Source: Calidithermus chliarophilus DSM 9957
Lineage (GTDB): Bacteria; Deinococcota; Deinococci; Deinococcales; Thermaceae
Length of the DNA stretch: 51,808 bases
Reading direction: 5' to 3'
Assembly (NCBI RefSeq): GCF_000430045.1
Contig: NZ_KE387027.1
Coordinates: 667,050 to 718,857 of the forward strand
Every line of letters starts with the position of its first letter. Within the stretch, counting starts at the first letter, position 1. This document shows positions 16,619 through 25,978 of this stretch, piece after piece. The notes beneath the pieces are model-generated. The model had not been told where the DNA came from and ran no database searches. It saw nothing but the letters and a program-made list of their open reading frames with translations. A program made the position numbers and the translations under genes.

Positions 16619-17158
16619 ATGGTCGTGGACGTGACCACCTACTACCTCCAGATGCTCTCGCCCGCCGAATTGCGGCCCTCGAGCGCCGCGGTCGAGGGGC
16701 TCGAGATCCGCCAGGCCAAGATCCCCCTGCCCGAACTTAACCGCTTCTTCTACACCGCCGTGGGCGGGGACTGGTACTGGGTCGACCGCCTGGGCTGGAC
16801 CTACGAGCAGTGGCGGCAGTGGGTGGAGCGGCCCGAGCTCGAGACCTGGGTGGCCTACTTCCAGGACACCCCGGCGGGCTACTGTGAGCTCGAGCGGCAG
16901 GGCGAGGCCATCAACGTCGCCTACTTCGGCCTGTTGCCGCGCTTCGTGGGCCTGGGCATCGGCGGGGTGCTGCTCACGCGCTGCCTCGAGCGGGCCTGGG
17001 AACTGGGTGTGCGGCGGGTCACGGTCAACACCTGCACCCTGGATGGCCCCTATGCGCTGGCCAACTACGAGGCGCGGGGCTTCAAGCTCTACCGCCAGGA
17101 AACCGCGCCTAAAGAACTGCCTGACCAGCCTCCGGGGCCCTGGCCGGGCTCGAGGTAG
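16619..17158 (+). CDS. GNAT-family N-acetyltransferase
   Basis: A 179-residue acetyltransferase of the GCN5 family. The acetyl-CoA-binding motif A is visible as LLPRFVGLGIGGVLLTR near residues 105-121, followed by VNTCTLDGPYALANYEARGFKLYR, the usual alpha4 region and beta-bulge with the conserved NYxxxGF. The protein has a distinctive N-terminal part with VGGDWYWVDRL, resembling bacterial GNATs of unknown substrate. It is transcribed divergently from the DeoR-type regulator and convergently with the second sugar transporter. Substrate unknown. Confidence 0.8.
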   Translation: MVVDVTTYYLQMLSPAELRPSSAAVEGLEIRQAKIPLPELNRFFYTAVGGDWYWVDRLGWTYEQWRQWVERPELETWVAYFQDTPAGYCELERQGEAINVAYFGLLPRFVGLGIGGVLLTRCLERAWELGVRRVTVNTCTLDGPYALANYEARGFKLYRQETAPKELPDQPPGPWPGSR

Positions 17159-17164
17159 TTAAGG

Positions 17165-17305
17165 GTCGTACGTCGTACGCCAAACGCAAGACGCCAAACG
17201 CAAGACGCCCTGGCCCTCGGTCCTTGACGGCGGTTTACCACGAGCCTTCCGCCCTCCGCTTACCGCTGACGGCTGATAGCTGACGGCTGACGGCTGACCG
17301 CTACC
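17165..17305. repeat. Composite heptad element lacking the central hairpin
   Basis: GTCGTAC/GCCAAAC/GCAAGAC heptads (17165-17210) are followed by a short unique stretch, the shared module TTTACCACGAGCC (17231-17243), and CTGACGG heptads (17267-17300). The last unit runs into the stop codon of the permease gene at 17301-17303. It lies between convergent genes. Confidence 0.8.
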
Positions 17306-18109
17306 CCTTCACCGAGCCTGCCAGCAGACCCCGGATGAAGTAGCGCCCCAGGAAGATGTAGACCAGGAGCGTGGGGAGGGCGGCCAGCAGGGCTCCGGCC
17401 ATCGGGAGGTTCCACTTCACGGCCTCGCCGCCGGCGAGCTGGGCCAGGGCCACGGTGATGGGCTGGTTGGCGGGGCTGCTGACCAGCGTCACGGCGAAGA
17501 GGAACTCGTTCCAGATCTGAGTGAACTGCCAGATGATCACCACCACGAAGCCGGGGACCGACAGCGGGAAGATCACGTTGCGGTAGATGCCCCAGAAGCC
17601 CGCGCCGTCGATGCGGCTGGCCTCGACGAGCTCGTCGGGGATTTCGGCGTAGTAGTTGCGGAAGATCAGGGTGGTGATGGGCAGGCCGTAGACCACGTGC
17701 ACCAGGATCAGGCCCCACAGGCTGCCGCCCAGCCCGATCTCGCGGATGAACTGGAACAGCGGGATCAGCACGGCCTGGTAGGGGATGAACATGCCGAAGA
17801 GCATGAGGGGGAAGATGACGTTGGCGCCGGGGAAGCGCCACTTGGAGAGCACGTAGCCGTTGATCGAGCCCAGGATCGCCGAGAGCAGCGTGCCCACGAG
17901 GGTCAGGACGAAGCTGTTCTGCAGCTTGGGCAAGAAGGCGTTCCAGGCCTGCGCGAAGCTCTCCCAATACCACAGGCGGGGCAGTTGCCAGGTGCTCTCG
18001 AGGGTGATCGCCGCCGGCTCCTTGAGCGCGGTCACCACCACCAGGTACACCGGCAGCAGGAAGAACAGCGTCGCCAGGGCCAGGATGCCGTACTGCACCA
18101 CGCGCCAGA

Positions 18110-18113
<4 letters not shown>
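17301..18113 (-). CDS. Sugar ABC transporter permease, MalG type (glucose/galactose system)
   Basis: A 270-residue CUT1-family permease with six predicted membrane helices. The EAA loop reads [16 protein letters not shown] near residues 177-192, ending IFPLSVP. The ATG at 18113 overlaps the stop of the preceding permease as ATGA. By similarity of the whole cluster to the Thermus glucose/mannose importer it probably carries glucose, galactose or mannose. It is the last gene of the ROK-binding protein-permease-permease operon. Confidence 0.9.
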
Positions 18114-19234
<1,121 letters not shown>

Positions 19235-19256
19235 TTCTTGCCTCTCCCGCCCCCGT

Positions 19257-19283
19257 CCCCTCTCCCCGGCGAGGGGAGAGGGG
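19257..19283 (-). terminator. Hairpin between binding-protein and permease genes (second importer)
   Basis: CCCCTCTCCCC (19257-19267) pairs perfectly with GGGGAGAGGGG (19273-19283) around a 5-nt loop. No T-run follows on the minus strand, so it is more likely an mRNA-stabilising barrier than a full terminator. Confidence 0.6.
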
Positions 19284-19300
19284 GGTGGGGTGTACGGTGT

Positions 19301-20536
19301 TTACCGGCCCAGGCGCACCTGGTCGGCGATGGCCTGCGCGGCGTTGGCGGCAGCCCTGGCGTTCTTGGAGCTGAGGTAGATCTCCATCACGGTGCCCCAC
19401 TGGCTGCTGAAGGACTCGGGGGCCACGGCGCCGTGGACCAGCGAGCCCACGATCTTGTTGCTCTTCCAGTCGCGCGCCGCCGACTGCAGGTAGGCGTTGT
19501 ACTTCGAGAGGTCGGAGTCGGTGCGGGCGGCGATGGAGCCTTTGAGCGGGTTGAAGGCGTCCTGGCCTTCCTTCGAGCCCAGCAGCTTGAGCCAGTTGAG
19601 CACCTGGGTGCGGTTCTTCACGCCCTTGGGCAGCCCGAAGGAGTCGGAGAGCATCATGAAGGTGCCGCTGGTGCTGGGGGAGGGGGCCCAGCCGAAGCCC
19701 TCGCCGGGCTTGAGCTTGAGGGTCGTCACCATGTAGCCCGCGGCCCAGTCGCCCATGATGTTGAAGGCCGACTGGCCCTGCACCACGCGGTCGGTGGCCT
19801 GCTGCCAGGAGAGGCCCGAGGCGTCCTTGTTGGCGCAGTCGAGCACCTTGCCGAAGGTGTCCCACACCGCGACGGCCTTGGGGTCGTTGAACTTGAGCTT
19901 GCCGTTCCAGAGGTTGGCGTAGCTGTCGGGGCCGAGCACGCCCAGGGCCACCGACTCCCACAGGTGCTGCTGGGTCCAGGCCTCGCCCAGCGCCAGCGGG
20001 GCCTCCACGCCCTTACCCTTCAGCGTGGCGCAGGTGGTGAGGAACTCGGCCCAGGTCTTGGGCGGCTGTACGCCCCACTCGCGCAGCTTGGCGGGGTTGT
20101 ACCACATGACGTTGGAGCGGTGGATGTTCACGGGCACGCTCCAGATGCCGCCGTTGTAGGAGAGCAGGTCGATGAGGCCCTTGGGGAACTTAGTTAGCCA
20201 GCCCTCGCTCTTGTAGAGGCTGCTGAGGTCTTCCATACGCCCCGCGACCACCCAGGTGCCGATGAGCTCCTGCCCGGCGTGCACCTGGAAGCTGTCGGGC
20301 GGATCGCCGCCGAGCATGCGGGTCTTGAGCACCGCGCGCGCGTTGACGCCCGAGCCGCCGGTCACGGTGGCGTTGACCACCTCCACGTTGGGGTACTTCT
20401 TCTTATACAGGTCGAGCAGGGCCTGCAAGGCGGGCCCCTCGTCCCCGGCCCACCAGGAGAAGATCTCGAGCTTCCCCTGAGCCAGCGATACCGACGTCAA
20501 TGCGGTTGCTGCTAAAGCCAGTAGCCACTTGCGCAT
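19301..20536 (-). CDS. Glucose/galactose-binding protein of a sugar ABC transporter
   Basis: A 411-residue periplasmic binding protein with a Sec signal peptide ([20 protein letters not shown]). The mature sequence [51 protein letters not shown] and [11 protein letters not shown] agrees closely with my recollection of the T. thermophilus glucose/galactose-binding protein. The ATG at 20536 follows GAGGAGG; an in-frame ATG at 20566 would precede the signal peptide awkwardly. It lies 35 bp after the ROK gene, so both are co-transcribed. Confidence 0.92.
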   Translation of the reverse strand: MRKWLLALAATALTSVSLAQGKLEIFSWWAGDEGPALQALLDLYKKKYPNVEVVNATVTGGSGVNARAVLKTRMLGGDPPDSFQVHAGQELIGTWVVAGRMEDLSSLYKSEGWLTKFPKGLIDLLSYNGGIWSVPVNIHRSNVMWYNPAKLREWGVQPPKTWAEFLTTCATLKGKGVEAPLALGEAWTQQHLWESVALGVLGPDSYANLWNGKLKFNDPKAVAVWDTFGKVLDCANKDASGLSWQQATDRVVQGQSAFNIMGDWAAGYMVTTLKLKPGEGFGWAPSPSTSGTFMMLSDSFGLPKGVKNRTQVLNWLKLLGSKEGQDAFNPLKGSIAARTDSDLSKYNAYLQSAARDWKSNKIVGSLVHGAVAPESFSSQWGTVMEIYLSSKNARAAANAAQAIADQVRLGR

Positions 20537-20571
20537 ATGCTCCTCCTCAAAACGTGCCTTCGCCAATCGGT

Positions 20572-21765
20572 TCAGCCTAGGGCCCGGGGGGAGATTGGCG
20601 GGTTCCCTTCCCGGACGCCCCCATTAGCTAAGAAGCGCTGCAGCACGAGGGCGGCAGCGCCCATAGCCGGAGCCAGGTGCCCGAACGCGCTGGGCCGGAT
20701 GGGCAAGCAGGCGTGCTCGGGGATGAAAGCCAGTTCGCTCAGCCGCCGGCGGGTGGGGGCCTCGAGCCACTGCCAGGCCTCGGCCCCGGCCCCGCCCAGC
20801 ACCACCACGGCGGGGTCGAAGGTGACGGCCAGGTTGGCGACGAGCCGCCCGAGCTGGCCGCCCAGGGCCTCCAGGGCCTCCAGGGCCGGGCCGTAGCCCT
20901 GCCCCGCGAGCCCCAAGATGCCCCAGAAGTCCTCCGTGCGCCGGCTCAGGGCCTGGAAGTGCTGCTCGAGCGCGCGCAGCGAGAGCTCGGTCTCGAGGCA
21001 GCCCCACCGCCCGCAACTGCACGGCCGGTCGCTGCCCTCCTTCCAGTGCCCCAGCTCCCCAGCCGCCCCGAAGTGCCCGCGGTAGACCTGCCCGTCCACC
21101 ACCAGCCCGATGCCCAGCCCGGTGCCCAGCATCACGTAGGCCAGGGGGCTGTGGCTCTCGCCCCAGAAGGCCTCGCCCAGCGCCGAGGCGTTGGCGTCGT
21201 TCTGCACGACCACCGGCAGGCCCAGCAGGGCCTCGAGCTGCTCGGCGGGCGCGGCGTTGCGCCAGCCGGGGCCGGGGGCGTACACGAGGGTCTGGTCGTC
21301 GCGCACCACCCCGGGCACCGTGAGGCCCAGGCCCAGCAGGCGCTCACGCCCGGGGACGTGCTGCCGGATCTGCCCCGCGATGCGCTCGAGGCGCTGGGCG
21401 AGGGGCGTGTCGGAGGCTTCGGGCCACTCCAAAAGCTGCTGGGTCTGGCTGCCCAGGTCGAGCACGATCACCACGGTGTTCTTCACCCCGAGCTCGACCC
21501 CCAGCGCCAGCGCCCCCTGCGGGCGCAGCTCGAGCAGGATGCCCGGCCGCCCGGTACCCGAAGCCGAGGCCTGCGGGCTGCCCTCGCTGAGCAGCCCCTC
21601 GCCGATGAGCTCCTGGGTCAGGCTCGAGACGGTGCTCTTGGTCAGCCCCAGCTCGCGCGCCAGGTCGGCCCGGCTCGAGGGCCCCCGCCGCCGGATGGAC
21701 TCCAGCAGCAACCGGCGGTTTTGCCGTTTGATGGCTTGTTGATCTAAAGGCGAATGCGGCGGCAC
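20572..21765 (-). CDS. ROK-family transcriptional repressor
   Basis: A 397-residue regulator of the ROK (repressor, ORF, kinase) family. Residues 10-75 form a winged helix ([20 protein letters not shown]). The C-terminal sugar-kinase-like fold has LGVELGVKN and [14 protein letters not shown], and the zinc motif [10 protein letters not shown] (Cys-X-Cys-Gly-X2-Gly-Cys). ELGHWK near the zinc site suggests sugar binding as in Mlc/NagC/XylR. The GTG start has GAGGT six bases upstream. A XylR-like operator 25-49 bases upstream suggests that it represses its own operon and so its glucose/galactose importer. Confidence 0.92.
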   Translation of the reverse strand: MPPHSPLDQQAIKRQNRRLLLESIRRRGPSSRADLARELGLTKSTVSSLTQELIGEGLLSEGSPQASASGTGRPGILLELRPQGALALGVELGVKNTVVIVLDLGSQTQQLLEWPEASDTPLAQRLERIAGQIRQHVPGRERLLGLGLTVPGVVRDDQTLVYAPGPGWRNAAPAEQLEALLGLPVVVQNDANASALGEAFWGESHSPLAYVMLGTGLGIGLVVDGQVYRGHFGAAGELGHWKEGSDRPCSCGRWGCLETELSLRALEQHFQALSRRTEDFWGILGLAGQGYGPALEALEALGGQLGRLVANLAVTFDPAVVVLGGAGAEAWQWLEAPTRRRLSELAFIPEHACLPIRPSAFGHLAPAMGAAALVLQRFLANGGVREGNPPISPRALG

Positions 21766-21789
21766 GGCAGACCTCGAAGACCTGGGTAC

Positions 21790-21814
21790 TTAGTAAGTTG
21801 ACTGAACGAACCAA
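21790..21814 (-). promoter_or_regulatory. XylR-like ROK operator
   Basis: TTAGTAAGTT, a 5-bp centre, and AACGAACCAA form an imperfect inverted repeat (7 of 10 positions symmetrical). It has the same 10-5-10 layout and TTAG...AA ends as the Bacillus XylR operator. It lies just upstream of the ROK start and overlaps possible promoter boxes (TTGGTT and TAAGTA on the minus strand, 16 bp apart). Confidence 0.6.
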
Positions 21815-21950
21815 GCAGAGCCTAAGGCTGCCCCTCGCCCGTTGTCAAGTGGGCTGCCGGAACGAGGCGCGAACGAGGAAGGGGTGCACGGCCCCCAGGC
21901 CCCGGAGCTGCGGCTGCCGCCGGCTCAGGAGGCTAGGGGAGGCGTGCTTT

Positions 21951-22382
21951 TCACGGCAGATCCGAGGCTGGCGCGAGGCTGGGAGAGCTGAACCCGGGCG
22001 GCAGCACCTCGCCCCGGACGGCTATGGCTATGGCGGCCAGCAGGTCGTCCAGGCCCACAGGCTTGTGGAGCACGCCCAGCACGCCCTGCTCGGCCGCCCT
22101 CGCGTCGATCGCGTCGTCGGTGGCGGCGGTGAAGAGCAGCGCGGGGGAGGTGGCCCCCGCCTCGCGCATCCGCTCGAGCAGGGTCAGGCCGTCCTGGCCG
22201 ATGAGCTTGTAGTCGAGCAGCAGCAGGTCGGGGGCCGCGCTGTACACGAGGGCGAAGGCCGCGCCGGCGTCGGGGACGGCCGTGACCTCGTAGCCGGCGA
22301 GGGTCAGGGCTCGAGCCACGAAGGCACGGGTGGAGGTGTCGTCGTCGATCACGAGTATCCTGTACCGCCTGAGCCCTTCCAT
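21951..22382 (-). CDS. Single-domain response regulator
   Basis: A 143-residue protein consisting almost entirely of a CheY-like receiver domain, with no output domain. The acidic pocket is DDD at 13-15, the phospho-acceptor is Asp57 in LLLLDYKL, the switch Thr is in LLFTAAT and the conserved Lys is in LHKPVG. The last 20 residues are low-complexity. No histidine kinase gene is nearby. Its partner is unknown; it could act in a phosphorelay or on motility. Confidence 0.88.
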   Translation of the reverse strand: MEGLRRYRILVIDDDTSTRAFVARALTLAGYEVTAVPDAGAAFALVYSAAPDLLLLDYKLIGQDGLTLLERMREAGATSPALLFTAATDDAIDARAAEQGVLGVLHKPVGLDDLLAAIAIAVRGEVLPPGFSSPSLAPASDLP

Positions 22383-22491
22383 AGGCTGCCCCCTTCACCC
22401 GCTATGCTTTACCAGCCGGGGCTTAAAAATCGCTCAAATCCGCGAAGGCGCCGCTTCTTCGCTCGAGGCCCCGCGAAGGGCCGGCCGGCGG

Positions 22492-22956
22492 CTAGCCGCG
22501 CGTGGGGCGCAGGCGTTCGCTCGAGTCCAGCAGGATGGTCACCGGCCCGTCGTTGACCAGGTGCACCTTCATGTCGGCCTGGAACACCCCGGTCTCGACG
22601 TGCAGGCCCTGCTCGGCCAGCAGGTCGCAGAAGCGCTCGTAGAGCCGCTTGCCCTCGTCGGGGCTGGCGGCCTCGCTGAAGCCGGGGCGGTTGCCCTTGC
22701 GGGTGTCGGCGTAGAGGGTGAACTGCGACACCGCCAGCACCTCGCCCCCCGCCTCGGCCAGGCCCAGGTTCATCTTGCCCTGCCCGTCGGGGAAGACCCG
22801 CAGCCCGGCGATCTTGCGGGCTAAGTAGGCGGCGTCCTCGAGCGTGTCCCCCCGCCGCACCCCCAGCAGGACCAAAAACCCCGCGCCGATCTGGCCCACG
22901 ATCTGGCCCTCGACCACGACCTTCGCCTCGGATACCCGCTGCACCACCGCGCGCAT
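22492..22956 (-). CDS. dtd: D-aminoacyl-tRNA deacylase
   Basis: A 154-residue homodimeric enzyme that hydrolyses D-amino acids, and glycine mischarged on tRNA-Ala, from tRNA. It begins [13 protein letters not shown], the family signature, followed by [17 protein letters not shown] (catalytic core) and NDGPVTI with the cross-subunit Gly-cis-Pro motif. Length is typical. The start is 33 bp from the divergent cysteine-synthase-family gene. Confidence 0.96.
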   Translation of the reverse strand: MRAVVQRVSEAKVVVEGQIVGQIGAGFLVLLGVRRGDTLEDAAYLARKIAGLRVFPDGQGKMNLGLAEAGGEVLAVSQFTLYADTRKGNRPGFSEAASPDEGKRLYERFCDLLAEQGLHVETGVFQADMKVHLVNDGPVTILLDSSERLRPTRG

Positions 22957-22989
22957 ATACTGGGATACCTTACAACCCCAGGAGGCCTT

Positions 22990-23922
22990 ATGGCGGATGT
23001 CCGTGGCAGTGTGCTCGAGGCGATCGGCAACACCCCGGTGGTCGAGCTCGGCAAGGTGCCCCCCGCGGGGAGCGCCCGGGTGGTGGTCAAGCTCGAGTAC
23101 TACAACCCCACGGGCTCCTATAAGGACCGCATGGCGCTCGCCATGATCGAGGAGGCCGAGAAGCGCGGCGACCTCAGGCCGGGGATGAGCGTGGTGGAGT
23201 ACACCGGGGGCTCCACGGGGTCGTCGCTGGCGTTCGTCTGCGCGGTGAAGGGCTACGCCTTCCGGGTGGTCTCCTCCGACGCCTTCGCCCGGGAGAAGCT
23301 GCGGACGATGGAGGCCTTCGGGGCCCATTTGACGCTGGTGCCCAGCCAGGGCGGGAGGATCACCCCCGACCTGATCCCCCGGATGATGGAGAAGGCCCGG
23401 GAGATGGCCCAGGAGCCCGGCACCTACGCCACCGACCAGTTCAACAACGCCGACTCCCTCAAAGGCTACGGCCGGATCGGCCTCGAGCTGCTCGAGCAGA
23501 CCGGCGGGGCGCTCGACGGCTTCTGCGCGGCGGTGGGGACGGCGGGGATGGCCATGGGGGTCTCGAGGGCCCTGAAGGAGGCGGGGAAGCGGGCCAGGGT
23601 GGTGATCCTCGAGCCCGCCTCCTCCGCGGTGATCTCCACGGGGAAGGCCGGGGCCCACCACGTCGAGGGCGTCGGGGTCGGGTTCGTGCCCCCGCTGCTC
23701 GACCGGGCGCTGTACGACGAGGCCTGGGGGATCGCCGAGCAGGAAGCCCGGGCCATGGCCCGCCGCCTGGCGCGGGAAGAGGGCATCTTCACCGGGACCT
23801 CGGGCGGGCTGAACGTGGTGGGCGCCCTGCGCCTGGCCGCCGCGCTGGGCGAGGGCCACACCGTGGCGACGGTGGTGTGCGACAGCGGGCTGAAGTACCT
23901 GGCGGGCGACCTCTACGCCTAG
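22990..23922 (+). CDS. Cysteine synthase / cystathionine beta-synthase family enzyme
   Basis: A 310-residue PLP enzyme of fold type II. Lys45 in NPTGSYKDR is the PLP lysine and the phosphate-binding loop reads [10 protein letters not shown]. An active-site TSGG motif appears as GTSGGLN. The C-terminal motif [10 protein letters not shown] resembles the DSGLRY end of cystathionine beta-synthases more than the classic O-acetylserine sulfhydrylase end, so the exact substrate is open. ATG start with AGGAGG five bases upstream. Its stop shares CTAG with the stop of the convergent DegV gene. Confidence 0.85.
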   Translation: MADVRGSVLEAIGNTPVVELGKVPPAGSARVVVKLEYYNPTGSYKDRMALAMIEEAEKRGDLRPGMSVVEYTGGSTGSSLAFVCAVKGYAFRVVSSDAFAREKLRTMEAFGAHLTLVPSQGGRITPDLIPRMMEKAREMAQEPGTYATDQFNNADSLKGYGRIGLELLEQTGGALDGFCAAVGTAGMAMGVSRALKEAGKRARVVILEPASSAVISTGKAGAHHVEGVGVGFVPPLLDRALYDEAWGIAEQEARAMARRLAREEGIFTGTSGGLNVVGALRLAAALGEGHTVATVVCDSGLKYLAGDLYA

Positions 23923-24746
23923 CGCGGCCCGGCGAAGATCGCGGAGGTTCCGGGGCCGGTGTGGGCCGCCACCGCCGCGCCGCACTCCCGCACGCCCTCG
24001 ACCACCACGCCCTCCTGCCGGATGAGGCCGCGCAGGGTCTCGACGGCCTGGGGGTTCTCCGAGTGGGCCAGGATCACCCGGGCCCCGCCGGGGTAGTCCT
24101 TGTGCAGCAGCTCGGCCATGCGCTCGAGCCCCTTGTGGTAGCCGCGCACCCGCTCGCGCGGCTGCACGGTGCCGCCGTAGACCTCGAGGATGGGCAGGAT
24201 CTTCAGCAGGCTGCCCACGAAGTGCTGCAAGCCCCCGATGCGCCCGCCCCGGTGCAGGTAGGTGAGGGTGGCGGGCAGCACGTACCCCCGGATCTTGGGG
24301 AGCAGGGGCGCCACGGCGGCCTCGAGGCCCTCCCACGGCACCCCCTGCGCCAGCTTGCGCCGGGCCTCCTCGAGCACGAAGTGCAGCCCGCCGTTGACGC
24401 TGAGCGAGTCGAGCACCTTGACGCGCTCGCCGAAGCGCTGGGCCACCGCCTTGGCCGTGGAGACCGTTCCCGAGAGCTTGGAGGAGACGTGCACCGACAC
24501 GATGCGGTCGAAGGCGCCCAGCAGGCGCTCGTACAGCGCCTCGTAGTCCTGCGGTAGGGGCTGGCTGGTGCTCACCTTCTTCCCGCCGAGCTGGGCCTGC
24601 ACCACCTGCTCCAGCCGGATCTCGACGTGATCACGGAAGGCCTTGCCCTCGACGATCACCTGCTGCGGGATGAGGTAGACCCCCTGGGCCTCCGCTTGCT
24701 CGGGGGTCAGGCCGATGGTCGAGTCCGCGACGAAGGCGGTTTTCAT
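23919..24746 (-). CDS. DegV-family fatty-acid-binding protein (copy 1)
   Basis: A 275-residue DegV/FakB-type protein. FakB proteins hold a fatty acid while the kinase FakA phosphorylates it, feeding exogenous fatty acids into phospholipids. Signatures are FVADSTIGL at the start, [14 protein letters not shown] around residues 60-75, [12 protein letters not shown] and HRGGRIGG. The ATG at 24746 follows AGGAGGT; an in-frame ATG at 24773 lacks a ribosome binding site. A paralogue lies just upstream on the same strand; no FakA gene is in the window. Confidence 0.9.
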   Translation of the reverse strand: MKTAFVADSTIGLTPEQAEAQGVYLIPQQVIVEGKAFRDHVEIRLEQVVQAQLGGKKVSTSQPLPQDYEALYERLLGAFDRIVSVHVSSKLSGTVSTAKAVAQRFGERVKVLDSLSVNGGLHFVLEEARRKLAQGVPWEGLEAAVAPLLPKIRGYVLPATLTYLHRGGRIGGLQHFVGSLLKILPILEVYGGTVQPRERVRGYHKGLERMAELLHKDYPGGARVILAHSENPQAVETLRGLIRQEGVVVEGVRECGAAVAAHTGPGTSAIFAGPR

Positions 24747-24832
24747 AGGACCTCCTGCCGTGAAGTGGGCCACTGGCTAAAAAGTCGATGCTCGATAACC
24801 GGGAGTCGTCCAGGGCCTGGGGCCTTCATCTT

Positions 24833-24849
24833 CCGTTGCTTATGACGCA
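24833..24849 (-). promoter_or_regulatory. Shared upstream motif of DegV copy 1
   Basis: On the minus strand GCGTCATAAGCAACGG is nearly identical to the sequence upstream of DegV copy 2 (25881-25898). CATAAG may be the -10 box. The motif may have been duplicated with the gene. Confidence 0.4.
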
Positions 24850-24861
24850 TAACATCCACCG

Positions 24862-24976
24862 GCGTCTGGCGTTCGGCTCTCAGCTATCGGCCATCAGCTA
24901 TCGACCATCGACCATCGACTATCGACCATCGACTATCGACCATCGACTATCGACCATCGACTATCGACTATCGACC
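24862..24976. repeat. Longest pure heptad array
   Basis: Thirteen perfect-length 7-bp units fill 24886-24976 (ATCGGCC, ATCAGCT, then eleven ATCGACC or ATCGACT), preceded by weaker units (GGCGTCT, GGCGTTC, GGCTCTC). ATCGACC and ATCGACT largely alternate, giving a 14-bp superperiod. It lies between the two DegV genes, ending eight bases before the stop of copy 2. Confidence 0.95.
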
Positions 24977-24984
24977 TCTCCCCC

Positions 24985-25827
24985 TCAGAGGCTATAAGCG
25001 TAGAACCCGTACAGCCCGGGCCCGGTGTGCGTGGAGATCACCGCGCCTACTTCGCTGCTGCTGCGCTCCTCGACGGGCAGACCCGAGCTGCTGATGGCCT
25101 CCTTGAAGGCGGCCACCGCGCTGGCGTCGCCGTTGTAGAGGTAGTAGATGCGGATGTGCTTGCGGCCCTGGGCCCAGGTTTTGAAGCCCTCGACCACCTC
25201 GGCCAGGGCCTTCTTCTCGCCGCGGGCACGCCCGGCGGGCTCGACGCGGCCCTCCTTGATGGTGAGGATGGGCTTGATGCCCAGCAGCCCGCCCAGCAGG
25301 GCCTGGGCCCCGCCGATGCGGCCGTTCTTCTTGAGGTACTCCAGGGTGGCGAGGGAGAAGAGCACCTTGTGGTCGGTGCGCATGCGCTCGAGCTCGGTCA
25401 TCACCGAGCGCAGGTCGGCACCCTGGTCGAGCATCTCCTTGGCCCGCTCGACCATCATCCCGATGCCTTGCGAGGCGGCCAGGGAGTCGAAGACGGTGAT
25501 GCGGCCGGGGAACTCGGCCGCGGCGAGCTGGGCCGACTGGGCCGTGCCCGAGAGCTTGGAGGAGATGTGGATGGAGAGCACGTGGTCGGCGCTGTTCAGG
25601 GCCCGCTCGTAGGCCTCCTTGAAGTCCTGGGGGGAGGGCTGGCTGCTGCTGGGCATCTCGGCCCCCGCGCGCACGCCTTCGAAGATGTCGGCGGGCCGGA
25701 TCTCCACCCAGTCCTTATGCACCTTGCCCTTGAAGTTGACGTACAGCGGCACCACCTGCACCCCCAGCGTCTGGGCTTGGGCAGGCGGTAGGTCTGAGGT
25801 CGAGTCGGTCACCAGTGCGATTTTCAT
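24985..25827 (-). CDS. DegV-family fatty-acid-binding protein (copy 2)
   Basis: A 280-residue DegV/FakB-type protein, paralogue of the gene downstream. Signatures are LVTDSTSDLPPAQ, SSSQPSPQDFKEAY, HISSKLSGTAQSAQ, KKNGRIGGAQALLGG and the C-terminal HTGPGLYGFYAYSL. The two copies probably differ in fatty-acid preference, as FakB paralogues do in Firmicutes; this is inference. ATG start with AGGAGG five bases upstream. Confidence 0.92.
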   Translation of the reverse strand: MKIALVTDSTSDLPPAQAQTLGVQVVPLYVNFKGKVHKDWVEIRPADIFEGVRAGAEMPSSSQPSPQDFKEAYERALNSADHVLSIHISSKLSGTAQSAQLAAAEFPGRITVFDSLAASQGIGMMVERAKEMLDQGADLRSVMTELERMRTDHKVLFSLATLEYLKKNGRIGGAQALLGGLLGIKPILTIKEGRVEPAGRARGEKKALAEVVEGFKTWAQGRKHIRIYYLYNGDASAVAAFKEAISSSGLPVEERSSSEVGAVISTHTGPGLYGFYAYSL

Positions 25828-25880
25828 CTGTCCTCCTTGATGGCCCGCAGCCGAATAACCCCCTGCGGGAAGGCGTATTG

Positions 25881-25898
25881 CCCGTTCATTTATGACGC
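25881..25898 (-). promoter_or_regulatory. Shared upstream motif of DegV copy 2
   Basis: On the minus strand GCGTCATAAATGAACGG lies about 55-70 bases upstream of the start and matches the motif before copy 1. CATAAA may be the -10 box. Confidence 0.4.
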
Positions 25899-25940
25899 TG
25901 CAAGTCTAGCACACGGCACCGCGAAGCACCCCGCGGGCGC

Positions 25941-25970
25941 TTGTACGGTATACCAAAGGGGTGGTAGATT
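25941..25970 (+). promoter_or_regulatory. Leaderless promoter of serA with GGTATACC palindrome
   Basis: TTGTAC (25941-25946) and TAGATT (25965-25970) are 18 bp apart, with a TG extension before the -10. The ATG lies eight bases after it. The palindrome GGTATACC (25947-25954) lies between the boxes and could be an operator. Confidence 0.65.
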
Positions 25971-25978
25971 CTGGCGGT

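Noticed and set aside
24886-24976. Regular repeat array that could be mistaken for a CRISPR
   Set aside because: Units are 7 bp with no unique spacers, and no cas genes are present.
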